NCBI RefSeq assembly: GCF_900177515.1
Contig: NZ_FXAK01000009.1
Location: 1-64,000 of the forward strand
Origin: Azospirillum oryzae
GTDB taxonomy: Bacteria; Pseudomonadota; Alphaproteobacteria; Azospirillales; Azospirillaceae
Direction of reading: 5' to 3'
DNA length: 64,000 nucleotides
The notes under the pieces were generated by a model. It made no database searches and was not told the origin of the DNA. It saw nothing but the letters and a program-made list of their open reading frames with translations. Within the stretch, counting starts at the first letter, position 1. Each line of letters begins with the position of its first letter. A program made the translations under genes and the position numbers. This document shows, piece after piece, positions 26,011 through 33,722 of this stretch.

Positions 26011-26800
26011 TAAGGTTCAGCGCGTCCGCGAAGCGGCGAATTCCCCGTTGAATGATCGCCGCGGTTTCCGGCCGCCGTCCCAGGCATCGGGACACCGGCC
26101 CGGCGACGACGATGGATAGCCGGCGCTGACCGATGGGCAGAGGAAGGGACACGCCGGCAAGGTCTGGCTGGAATTCGGCGTTGCTCTGGTGATAGCCGCG
26201 CTCTGTCGCCCGGCGAAGCTCCGCCTCCACCGCGTCTATGCTGGTGTAGGTGGTTTCGGAAAAGCGCTCGAACTCCATGCGCCGGTAGAGCGCCTCCCGC
26301 TCCGACGAACTGTATTGCGCCAAAATCGCGCGTCCGACCGAACTGGCATACAGTGGAATGCGGTCCCCAACCCTGGTGATATAGCGTATTGCGTGCGACG
26401 ACTCCACCACGTGGATGAAGATCGAATAGGTTCCCGCCGGGGCTGCGACCGCGGTGGTCTCCCCGGTTTCCCCAGCGATTTCCGCGGCGAGCTGGTGGAC
26501 GGCCTCGGGCAAGGGTTCGGCGTCCGCGATTGACTGCACCAGGGCCAGCCACCGCGGAGTCGGGTAATAGCCACCGCGCACCCGCGGTTCGTACAGGAAG
26601 CCCTTGTCGGCCAGCGTCCCGATCAGGTTGAAGGTACTGGACCGTGGCCAGCCCAGATCGTCGGACATCTCCGCTAGGGTCGCCGGACGCCTGCGCCTGG
26701 CGAAATACTCCAAGAGTTCGAGAACATTGGCTGCCTGCTTGACGTGCATTCTGGCCTGCTGTGTCCGCGGCTGGGGAATGGGTGGCGTCGGATGCTTCAT
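25997..26800 (-). CDS. IclR-family transcriptional regulator with IS-derived C-terminus
   Basis: The 267-residue protein has a winged helix-turn-helix (about 20-80, TLAEMSDDLGWPRSSTFNLIGTL type) and an IclR effector domain (about 95-255) with YASSVGRAILAQ and RGYHQSNAEFQPDLAGVS. Such proteins usually control nearby catabolic genes and bind an aromatic or short acid. The divergent binding-protein, aldehyde dehydrogenase and SDR genes at 27294-30943 are likely targets. The last codons (after ADALNL) and the stop lie inside the terminal repeat of the type B IS5, so the natural C-terminus has been replaced; the effector domain itself looks nearly complete. Confidence 0.88.
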   Translation of the reverse strand: MKHPTPPIPQPRTQQARMHVKQAANVLELLEYFARRRRPATLAEMSDDLGWPRSSTFNLIGTLADKGFLYEPRVRGGYYPTPRWLALVQSIADAEPLPEAVHQLAAEIAGETGETTAVAAPAGTYSIFIHVVESSHAIRYITRVGDRIPLYASSVGRAILAQYSSSEREALYRRMEFERFSETTYTSIDAVEAELRRATERGYHQSNAEFQPDLAGVSLPLPIGQRRLSIVVAGPVSRCLGRRPETAAIIQRGIRRFADALNLRSCS

Positions 26801-27293
26801 GGCCGTCCTCCGGCCAGAAGCGGTTCTGCCGCTTTCAGGCGTGGTTTGTCGATCATTTTTCCATCGATCCTGACGACGCCAAGCCCGAACCGAGCCTGGA
26901 AGGCGCCGCGGATCCCGTCCGGCTGCCCCCGCTGATCGGAAAGCGGCTCAGGCCCGTGCATCAGCGTTGCACCCTGTCTGTATATCGGAATTTTAAAATC
27001 ATATACAAGAATTTTTTGGCTGGCGCGATTGGCCTTCCGGTTTCAATCCCGGCGTGAACGGTTCCCACTCCACATGATCTTTAGTTTATTCAAAGCCGCG
27101 ACAAAGCTATGAACGCTCCCGCTATCTGGCTGGGTTGCGGAGACTTTGTTGGTTCACACAACAAATTCCTTTCTCAGGACAGAAAGTTCATGTACAAGAA
27201 ATTCATCAGTGTGAACACGGTGAGCGGCAAAACCAGCCGTTCAGATGCCTCGTCGCAGGCGTACGAACTCAACAAAGCGATTGGGAGGAAACA
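26801..27293. other. divergent control region between iclR-type gene and catabolic operon
   Basis: No gene is seen in these 490 bases. The centre (26975-27030) is AT-rich and has a palindrome described separately. The distal part before 27294 has short open frames without homology. GGGAGG at 27282-27287 is the ribosome site for the binding-protein gene. Confidence 0.5.
26979..27007. promoter_or_regulatory. palindromic operator candidate for the IclR-type regulator
   Basis: TGTATAT at 26979-26985 and ATATACA at 27001-27007 are exact reverse complements. Between them lies a further near-symmetric core AATTTTAAAAT. The 29-base palindrome lies about 180 bases before the iclR-type start and 290 bases before the divergent operon, as expected for autoregulation plus control of the target genes. 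Confidence 0.5.
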
Positions 27294-28526
27294 ATGCAGT
27301 CATCCCGGCGTGGAGCCACGCTCGCGCTCGCCCTGTCGGTGCTTCTCGGAACCACCGCCGCCGCATCGGCCGCATCCTCGCAGGTGCCGGTCAAGCTTGG
27401 CGTGCTCGCGGACATGTCCGGCATCTTCTCCGACATCGGCGGCAAGGGCGCGCTCGAAGCGACGCGCATGGCTGTCGAAGACTTCGAGAAAATGCCGGGC
27501 GGCGACGCGCTGAAGGTCGAGGTCGTCTCCGCCGACGCGCTGAACAAGCCCGACATCTCCAGCGGCATCGCGCGCAAATGGTTCGATTCCGACGGCGTGG
27601 ATGCCGTGGTCGATCTTCCGACCAGCGCCATCTCGCTGGCGATCGCGCCGCTGGTGAAGGAAAAGAACAAGGTGGCGCTGTTCACGGCCGCCGGCACATC
27701 CGACCTGACCGGCAAGGCCTGCACGCCGAATTCAGTGCACTGGACCTACGACACCTGGGCGCTCGCCCACGGCACGGCGGATGCCATCGTCAAGCAGGGC
27801 GGAAACTCCTGGTTCTTTCTGACGGTCGATTTCGCACTCGGCCACTCGCTGGAGAATGACGCTTCGCGAGTGATCCAGACCGACGGCGGCAAGGTCGTAG
27901 GCAGCGTGCGCCATCCGACCGATACCAAGGATTTCTCCTCCTATCTTCTGCAGGCGCAGGGATCGGGTGCGAAGGTGGTCGCCCTGGCCAACGCCGGGGG
28001 TGACACCATCACCGCGATCAAGCAGGCGTCCGAGTTCGGTCTGACGGACGGCGGTCAGACCCTGGCCGGCATGCTGCTGTTCCTGTCTGACATCCATTCG
28101 CTGGGATTGCAGACCGCACAGGGACTCCAACTCACCACGGGCTTCTACTGGGACGAAAACGAAAAGACTCGTGAGTTCGCCAAGCGCTTCGCCGCCCGCA
28201 ACGGAGGCCGGTACCCAACCATGAATCATGCAGGCGCCTATTCGGCAACGCTGGCCTACCTCAAGGCCGTTGAAAAGGTCGGATCGCCCAAGGACGGTGC
28301 TGCGGTCGTGAAGGCCATGCGCGACGCCGGCACCTTCGACGATCCGCTGTTCGGAAAGACCAGCCTGCGCAAGGACGGCCGCGTCACCCATCCGATGATG
28401 CTGGTCCAGGTGAAGAAGCCGTCCGAATCCACGGGACCTTACGACTATTACAAGGTCTTGGCGACGATCCCTGCCGAACAGGCGTTCCATCCGCTGGCCG
28501 ACAGCGTGTGTCCGCTGGCCAAGTGA
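27294..28526 (+). CDS. branched-chain-amino-acid-type ABC transporter substrate-binding protein
   Basis: The 410-residue precursor has a Sec signal peptide (hydrophobic ALALSVLLGTTAAASA, cleavage near residue 27) and a type I periplasmic-binding fold beginning VKLGVLADMSGIFSDIGGKG. Such proteins in catabolic clusters often bind aromatic or other organic acids instead of amino acids. No permease or ATPase gene is adjacent, so it must use a transporter encoded elsewhere or lost from this locus. The start at 27294 follows GGGAGG. The aldehyde dehydrogenase follows by 96 bases. Confidence 0.88.
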   Translation: MQSSRRGATLALALSVLLGTTAAASAASSQVPVKLGVLADMSGIFSDIGGKGALEATRMAVEDFEKMPGGDALKVEVVSADALNKPDISSGIARKWFDSDGVDAVVDLPTSAISLAIAPLVKEKNKVALFTAAGTSDLTGKACTPNSVHWTYDTWALAHGTADAIVKQGGNSWFFLTVDFALGHSLENDASRVIQTDGGKVVGSVRHPTDTKDFSSYLLQAQGSGAKVVALANAGGDTITAIKQASEFGLTDGGQTLAGMLLFLSDIHSLGLQTAQGLQLTTGFYWDENEKTREFAKRFAARNGGRYPTMNHAGAYSATLAYLKAVEKVGSPKDGAAVVKAMRDAGTFDDPLFGKTSLRKDGRVTHPMMLVQVKKPSESTGPYDYYKVLATIPAEQAFHPLADSVCPLAK

Positions 28527-28622
28527 CGCCGACGGTGCGGGACGGCCTCGCCCGGTCCCGTGACCGAATCGGCTTCCGGCCGCAACCACCGCAACAATCC
28601 AACCGCAATACGAGGAGGGGGC

Positions 28623-30143
28623 ATGAGCGCCACCGCCAACGCCCCGGCTTTGCCGCCGGCCGGAAACATCGCCCGATACGACCATCTGTTCATCGGCGGG
28701 GACTGGGTCGCCCCGGAGGATGGCGGGGTCATGGAGAGTATCGACCCGTCGCAGGGCACGCCTTGGGCGATGGTCGCCTATGGTGGCAAGCGCGACATCG
28801 ACAAGGCCGTCGCTGCGGCCCGCGCCGCATTGGACGGTCCCTGGGGCCGCATGCCCGGTCACGAGCGCGCCGCGCTGATGCGCCGCTTCGCCGACTTGTA
28901 CAAGGAACATGCGCGGACGCTGGCCATTCTGGAGACCCGTGATTCCGGCCGGGCGCTGCGCGAATCCCTGCTCGACGTCGGCGGCCATTGCAACGGATAT
29001 CATTGGTGGGCGTCGTTGGCCGACAAGCATTCGGGCCGGACGATTCCCTTCGACGACAGCGTCCACGTTTTCACGACGCGTGTTCCGGTCGGTGTTGTCG
29101 GTGCCATCACGCCGTGGAACGTGCCGCTGATGGCCGCCGCCTGGAAACTGGGGCCGGCGCTCGCAGCCGGCTGTACCGTGGTGCTGAAACCGGCCGAGCA
29201 CACCCCCGTCACCTCGCTGGAGCTGGGCAAGCTGTTCGAACTGGCCGGATTTCCACCCGGCGTCGTGAACATCGTCCCCGGATACGGCAGGGATGGAGCG
29301 GGCGAGTATCTGGTGGCGCATCCGGGCGTCGATAAAATCGCCTTCACCGGCGAAGGCGCCACGGCAAAGGCGATCCTGCGCACCGGCGCCGAGACGATGA
29401 AGCGCTTCACCTTCGAACTCGGCGGCAAGTCTCCGCACATCATCTTCGCCGATGCCGATGTCGAACAGGCCCTGAACGCCGCCACCAATTCCGCCTGGAC
29501 GCTGTGCGGGCAAAGCTGCGCGCTGGGTTCCCGCGTGCTTGTGCAGCGGCCAGTCTACGACCGCGTGGTCGAGGAGTTCGTTCGTCGTGCCGCCCGTGTG
29601 CGTGTCGGCCAGCCGATGGACGAGCGCAACCACATGGGGCCACAGGCTCATGCCGAGCAGTTGGCCAAGACCCTCTCATACATCGACATCGGAACCCAGG
29701 AGGGTGCGGAACTGGTCGCCGGCGGCAATCGCCTGAGCGGAGCCGGTCTCGACGGCGGTTATTTCATCCAGCCGACAGTCTTCGCCGGCGTGACCAACGC
29801 GATGCGCATCGCCCGGGAGGAGATCTTCGGTCCGGTGGCCGCGCTGATTCCCTTCGACCACGAGGACGAAGCGGTGGCCATCGCCAACGACACCAGCTAC
29901 GGCCTGACCGCCGGCCTGTGGACGGGCGACGTCGGGCGCGCACACCGTGTGTCCAGCCGCATCCGTGCGGGAATGGTCTGGGTCAACACCTATCGGTTCA
30001 TCCGCTGGTCCACCCCCTACGGCGGTTTCAAGGCGAGCGGTTGGGGCCGCGAGAACGGGATTGAGGCGCTCGATTCCTATTTGGACACCCGCACCACGGT
30101 GGTCAGCACCACCGGCCGCTTCCCCGACGCCTACGCCGTCTGA
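28623..30143 (+). CDS. NAD(P)-dependent aldehyde dehydrogenase
   Basis: The 506-residue enzyme is a classical aldehyde dehydrogenase. The active-site residues are present: Asn167 (TPWNVP), Glu265 (FELGGKS) and Cys299 (CGQSCALGS). The C-terminal VNTYRFIRWSTPYGGFKASG is typical for the family. It is cytoplasmic and oxidises an aldehyde to the acid; the substrate cannot be read from the sequence. It lies between the binding protein and an SDR in one + strand run, so a degradation route alcohol to aldehyde to acid is possible. ATG 28623 follows GAGGGGG. Confidence 0.92.
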   Translation: MSATANAPALPPAGNIARYDHLFIGGDWVAPEDGGVMESIDPSQGTPWAMVAYGGKRDIDKAVAAARAALDGPWGRMPGHERAALMRRFADLYKEHARTLAILETRDSGRALRESLLDVGGHCNGYHWWASLADKHSGRTIPFDDSVHVFTTRVPVGVVGAITPWNVPLMAAAWKLGPALAAGCTVVLKPAEHTPVTSLELGKLFELAGFPPGVVNIVPGYGRDGAGEYLVAHPGVDKIAFTGEGATAKAILRTGAETMKRFTFELGGKSPHIIFADADVEQALNAATNSAWTLCGQSCALGSRVLVQRPVYDRVVEEFVRRAARVRVGQPMDERNHMGPQAHAEQLAKTLSYIDIGTQEGAELVAGGNRLSGAGLDGGYFIQPTVFAGVTNAMRIAREEIFGPVAALIPFDHEDEAVAIANDTSYGLTAGLWTGDVGRAHRVSSRIRAGMVWVNTYRFIRWSTPYGGFKASGWGRENGIEALDSYLDTRTTVVSTTGRFPDAYAV

Positions 30144-30172
30144 TCCCACATCGTCCGAGGAGAGAAACGAAC

Positions 30173-30943
30173 ATGCGTCTTGCCAACAAGCTTGCCGTGG
30201 TGACGGCGGCCGCCTCCGGCATGGGCCGCGCCGGTGTCGAACTGTTCCTGCGGGAAGGCGCCCGCGTCGCTGCGATCGACATCAGCGCCGACGGCCTTGC
30301 CGCACTTGCCGCGGACATGAAGGCCAAGGGATACGACATCGACATCGTCCGCGCCGACCTGTCGCGACCCGAGGAGGTCCGCCGCTCCATCAACGACGCG
30401 GCGGAGTGCCTGGGCGGCGTCGACATCCTGTGGGCCCACGCCGGCACGCCCGGTCCGGCCGGTGTCGAGAACCTCGATCTTGTCGCCTACGAGCACGCCA
30501 TCTCGCTCAACATCACCTCCGCCACCCTCGCCGCCGGCGAAGTGATCGGTCACATGCGCAAGCGCGGTGGCGGTTCGGTGGTCTTCACCGCCTCGGTGTC
30601 GGGGCTGGTGGGCTCCATGTTCAGCCCGGTCTATTCCGCTGCCAAGTTCGCCGTCGTTGGTCTCACCAAGTCGCTAGCCCAACGCTTCGCACTGGACAAT
30701 GTCCGCGTGAACGTCGTCTGCCCCGGTCTCGCCGATACTCCGATGAAGCTCGGCTTCACCGGTCGCTCGGGGGATCCGGTCGAGGCGGCGGCGAACCAGG
30801 AGCGGATGCTGACCGCCGTTCCGATGGGGCGGCTGTGCAAGGCGGAAGAGGCCGCCCACGCCGTTCTGTGGCTGGCATCGGACGACGCGTCCTTCGTAAC
30901 CGGGGTCGCGCTGCCGGTGGATGGCGGCTTCACCGCCCGCTAA
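30173..30943 (+). CDS. short-chain dehydrogenase/reductase (SDR)
   Basis: The 256-residue protein is a classical SDR. The cofactor motif at 11-18 reads TAAASGMG, with Ala replacing the first Gly of TGxxxGxG, and AHAG replaces the usual NNAG (88-91). The catalytic Ser (141-143), Tyr154 and Lys158 (YSAAK) are all present. The C-terminal SFVTGVALPVDGGFTAR is typical. It follows the aldehyde dehydrogenase by 29 bases and may supply its aldehyde from an alcohol or act on a 3-hydroxyacid. The substrate is unknown. Confidence 0.9.
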   Translation: MRLANKLAVVTAAASGMGRAGVELFLREGARVAAIDISADGLAALAADMKAKGYDIDIVRADLSRPEEVRRSINDAAECLGGVDILWAHAGTPGPAGVENLDLVAYEHAISLNITSATLAAGEVIGHMRKRGGGSVVFTASVSGLVGSMFSPVYSAAKFAVVGLTKSLAQRFALDNVRVNVVCPGLADTPMKLGFTGRSGDPVEAAANQERMLTAVPMGRLCKAEEAAHAVLWLASDDASFVTGVALPVDGGFTAR

Positions 30944-31032
30944 GTCCGGCATTGGCTGCTGGCGGTGAATCGTCCGTCCACCGCCAGCAGCCAATGCCGA
31001 CGCCACAAGGGGAACACATCGTCAGGGGAAGG

Positions 31033-31146
31033 ATGCACGCCATGGCCGGGCCGCTCGACGGGATAACGGTGATCGACCTCAGCACCGTGATCGCAGGACC
31101 ATACGCAAGCCAGATGCTGGGGGATTTCGGCGCCAGGATCATCAAG
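31033..31146 (+). pseudogene. CaiB/BaiF CoA-transferase, N-terminal stub
   Basis: Only the first 38 or so codons remain: GPLDGITVIDLSTVIAGPYA and then SQMLGDFGARIIK, the N-terminal signature of family III CoA-transferases. The frame runs into the IS6-like element at 31147. It resembles the start of the intact gene at 416 but is not the same sequence. It was probably the fourth gene of the 27294-30943 operon. Confidence 0.8.
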
Positions 31147-32073
31147 GGGTTGCGTCAGTTCTCGCGCCAACATCGGATTGGAGGTGAGGATTGCCGTGCC
31201 GCGAGCGGCCGTGTTTACGCGATGGCAAGCATGTCGCGCAGGGCGGCGATTCTCTGAACATGGATTGCCCGTCGTTGGCCTGCCGGGACGTGCTGCTTGC
31301 GCTGCGTCGCCGGCCGTAGAAAGTTGCGCACCTCGTCATAGGCCCGGCAGAACCGGTGTGCACTGGTTGAGGACTTGAAGCCGCGCATCGGGCGCGTGCG
31401 GCCCTTCACCCCGCGGTGATCCTGCTCCAAATGGTTGTTTTTGTACTTCGACATGCGATGCTCGACGTTGTCTCCGAACACCTCCTCGAGGGCCGGCGGG
31501 TAGCTGGCGTGCTTGTCGGTGGTGATGGTCTCCGGGATGACGCCCGTCACCTCAATGGCCGAGCCGAAGAACGCCTCGGCGGCAGCCTGGTCGCGGCTGG
31601 CGCTGAGATAGACGTCGACCAAGTTGCCGCCGCTGTCAATGGCGCGGTACAGATACTGCCACCGCCCGCTAACCTTCAGATAAGTTTCATCCACGTACCA
31701 GCTGCGGCCGATCTTGCCCCTGCGTCGCTGGCGCAGGGCATGGGTGAGCAACGGCGCCAGCTTGGTCTCCCAGTCGCGTACCGCCTCGTGCGAGAAGACC
31801 AAGCCGCGCAGGAGCAGGATTTCGGCGAGATCGCGCAAGCTCAGCTTGAACCGGAGGCGCCACAGCACGATTAGGAAGACGATGTCGGAAGGCAACTGCA
31901 GCCGGTTCAGCAGCGAGCCGGTGCGCTCGTTGAAACCGCGCCCACACTCCTGGCAGCGGAAGCGGCGGTAGCCGTGGGCCGTCCGATCCGAACGCTCCGT
32001 CGTCGCGGTCGAAGAGCAGTGTGGACAGTGCATCGGTCACCTCCGGAATGGTGGTGATCCTCTACGTCAACCC
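31147..32073 (-). mobile_element. IS6-like insertion sequence
   Basis: Ends GGGTTG (31147) and CAACCC (to 32073) bracket one transposase gene. The left side is a CoA-transferase stub and the right side a fumarylacetoacetate-hydrolase-family tail, so the element marks a deletion between two genes. No matching target duplication is seen, as expected after a deletion. Confidence 0.7.
31215..32033 (-). CDS. IS6-like DDE transposase with N-terminal zinc ribbon
   Basis: The 272-residue protein begins with a zinc-ribbon pattern (CPHC near residue 3 and CQEC near 28) and a helix-turn-helix (LSLRDLAEILLLRGL). The DDE core follows, with catalytic residues in WYVDETYLKV, TTDKHASYP and the NHLEQDHRGVKGR segment. 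The core matches IS6-family transposases. It appears complete. Confidence 0.88.
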   Translation of the reverse strand: MHCPHCSSTATTERSDRTAHGYRRFRCQECGRGFNERTGSLLNRLQLPSDIVFLIVLWRLRFKLSLRDLAEILLLRGLVFSHEAVRDWETKLAPLLTHALRQRRRGKIGRSWYVDETYLKVSGRWQYLYRAIDSGGNLVDVYLSASRDQAAAEAFFGSAIEVTGVIPETITTDKHASYPPALEEVFGDNVEHRMSKYKNNHLEQDHRGVKGRTRPMRGFKSSTSAHRFCRAYDEVRNFLRPATQRKQHVPAGQRRAIHVQRIAALRDMLAIA

Positions 32074-32252
32074 TGTGCCGTCAAACAAGCTGGCGCGAAG
32101 GCTGGCAGAACCCCCTTTACCACCTGCAACCGGGCGATCTGATCTACACAGGCACCCCGGAGGGTGTCGGCCCCGTCAAGCCCGGTAGCCGGATCGAAGG
32201 CTCGATAAGCCAAGTCGGCACCATCTCGCTGAGCATCGGCGAACCAACCTGA
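32074..32252 (+). pseudogene. fumarylacetoacetate hydrolase family protein, C-terminal fragment
   Basis: The + frame ending at 32252 (TGA) reads FAH-family C-terminal sequence: PLYHLQPGDLIYTGTPEGVG, then PVKPGSRIEGSISQVGT. The PGDLIYTGTPEGVGPV block is the hallmark of this hydrolase/isomerase family. The front part of the gene is missing and the IS6-like element abuts it. An IS5 copy starts seven bases later. The frame upstream of LYHL is uncertain. Confidence 0.75.
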
Positions 32253-32258
32253 AGGGCG

Positions 32259-33358
32259 TTGGTGCAAAAAGGACCGGAGTGGTGGCGGCCGGGAGGGCGA
32301 GCGGGTAAAGGATCGGCCTCCGCTGAAGCCGAGACCCCGATGCCGTACAAGGCCAACGAGCCCCGCCGCGCCAAGATCCCGAAGGCCCGGTACCGTGTGG
32401 AGAACTGGGCGGCCTACGACGCGGCGCTGCGTCGGCGCGGCGATCTGACCATCTGGGTGACACCGGAGGCGATCGCCGCCTGGACGCCACCCGACACGGG
32501 ACGGCGTGGCCGGCCGGCGCGCTACTCCGACGTCGCCATCGAGACCGGGCTGATGCTGCGCCTGGCGTTCGGTCGGCCGTGGCGACAGACCGAGGGTTTG
32601 CTGGGCTCGCTCATGCGCCTGCTCGGCCTGGACCTGCCGGTCCCGGATCACACGACCTTCTCCCGGCACAGCGCCGATCTGGCAGTCGCGACGGCGCTGG
32701 CCAGGACGGATGGGCCGGTCACCGTGGCCATCGACTCCACCGGGCTGAAGGTGTTCGGCAAAGGCGAATGGCACCTGCAGAAACACGGCGGCCCGCCGCG
32801 CCGGAGTTGGAGGAAGCTCCATCTGGCGGTCGATCCCGACACGGGCGAGGTCCTTGCCTCGGAGTTGACGGGCAACGCGGAGGGCGACGCTTCACTGGTC
32901 GGCCCGTTGCTCGGCCAGATCACCCGCCCGATCGATGCGGTCATCGCCGACGGTGCGTACGACGGCGAGCCAACCTACCGGACCGTTGCGGCGCATGCGC
33001 CGAACGCCGACGTCATCATCCCGCCGCGTGCCACCGCGGTGGTGAGCGACACCGCCGAGACCGCCCCCAGCCAACGCGACCGCCATATCCAGGTGATCGC
33101 TGATCGTGGTCGGCTGGGTTGGCAGCGGGCCGTCCAGTACGGCAGAAGATCGTTGGTCGAGGTGGCGATGCTCAGGTACAAGGTCCTCATCGGACGCAGC
33201 CTGCGCGCCCGGACTCTGCCCGCACAAAAAGCCGAGGCCCGGGCCGCCTGCGCCGTCATCAATCGGATGACCAGCCTCGGCATGCCGACCTCCCGGAAGG
33301 TCGCCTGAATTCCATCGCCTCCGGGCAAAAACCGTCCTCAGGCCGAGTTCTGCACCAA
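32259..33358 (+). mobile_element. IS5-family element, type A copy 2
   Basis: TTGGTGCA at 32259-32266 and TGCACCAA at 33351-33358 are the ends. Length and end sequence match copy 1 at 24217. It inserted just after the stop of the FAH fragment and, with the IS6-like element, isolates that fragment. Confidence 0.78.
32340..33308 (+). CDS. IS5-family transposase (type A, copy 2)
   Basis: The 322-residue transposase starts MPYKANEPRRAKIPK, the same start as the copy at 24295. Catalytic segments VAIDSTGLKVFG and VIADGAYDG are intact. A longer open frame from 32259 covers the terminal repeat and is not expected to be translated. Confidence 0.9.
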   Translation: MPYKANEPRRAKIPKARYRVENWAAYDAALRRRGDLTIWVTPEAIAAWTPPDTGRRGRPARYSDVAIETGLMLRLAFGRPWRQTEGLLGSLMRLLGLDLPVPDHTTFSRHSADLAVATALARTDGPVTVAIDSTGLKVFGKGEWHLQKHGGPPRRSWRKLHLAVDPDTGEVLASELTGNAEGDASLVGPLLGQITRPIDAVIADGAYDGEPTYRTVAAHAPNADVIIPPRATAVVSDTAETAPSQRDRHIQVIADRGRLGWQRAVQYGRRSLVEVAMLRYKVLIGRSLRARTLPAQKAEARAACAVINRMTSLGMPTSRKVA

Positions 33359-33503
33359 AGTCTGTCGCAACGGTTCCCGAGGCGCGGCTGAGCCGCTGAA
33401 CGCGTGTTGTGCATGATGGTCGCGATTACCCGACCGGCAGATAGAGCCGGATCGACTTGCGTCATGCGTCGCCAAGTCCGGAAGTCTGCTGCACCACCGG
33501 CAA

Positions 33504-33518
33504 GGTGGCGCGAAACCC
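33504..33518 (+). promoter_or_regulatory. 15-base motif shared by both TonB-receptor loci
   Basis: GGTGGCGCGAAACCC occurs here and again at 42924-42938, each time preceded by CCGGC and followed on the same strand by TGCGAATTATTC (33589 and 42960). The repeated pairing suggests a shared control site, perhaps for a FecI-type sigma factor or a Fur/Irr-type regulator. Confidence 0.45.
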
Positions 33519-33593
33519 GCCGGCAGCATCACGGAAATGACGGCCGGGAAAGCTCGCTGTTGCAATGAACGAAATTCGCTGCTTATAGTGCGA

Positions 33594-33620
33594 ATTATTC
33601 GCATTATCGATGCGAATAAT
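33594..33620. promoter_or_regulatory. Fur/iron-box-like palindrome
   Basis: ATTATTCGCAT (33594-33604) and ATGCGAATAAT (33610-33620) form a perfect 11-base inverted repeat with a five-base spacer, about 100 bases before the receptor start. A second half-like TAATTATTAATCGC continues the pattern. AT-rich symmetry before an iron-receptor gene fits a Fur-class site. Confidence 0.65.
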
Positions 33621-33722
33621 TATTAATCGCTTATATAGACCGACGGTCGACCGGCTTGGGGGGAACTGCGCCGGCCGCCGACGTGGTGTAGTGAAACATC
33701 GTTTGGCAGGGGAGCCGACAGC

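Larger units (their letters stand above)
33359..33722. other. control region of the first TonB-receptor operon
   Basis: No gene is seen in these 364 bases. The right half is AT-rich and contains the palindrome at 33594-33620. A 15-base motif shared with the second receptor locus is at 33504-33518. CAGGGGAG shortly before 33723 serves as ribosome site. Confidence 0.6.

Noticed and set aside
27732..29651. 639-codon minus-strand frame opposite the binding-protein and aldehyde dehydrogenase genes
   Set aside because: It is a shadow frame: no homology, and both + strand genes are full-length with active-site residues.
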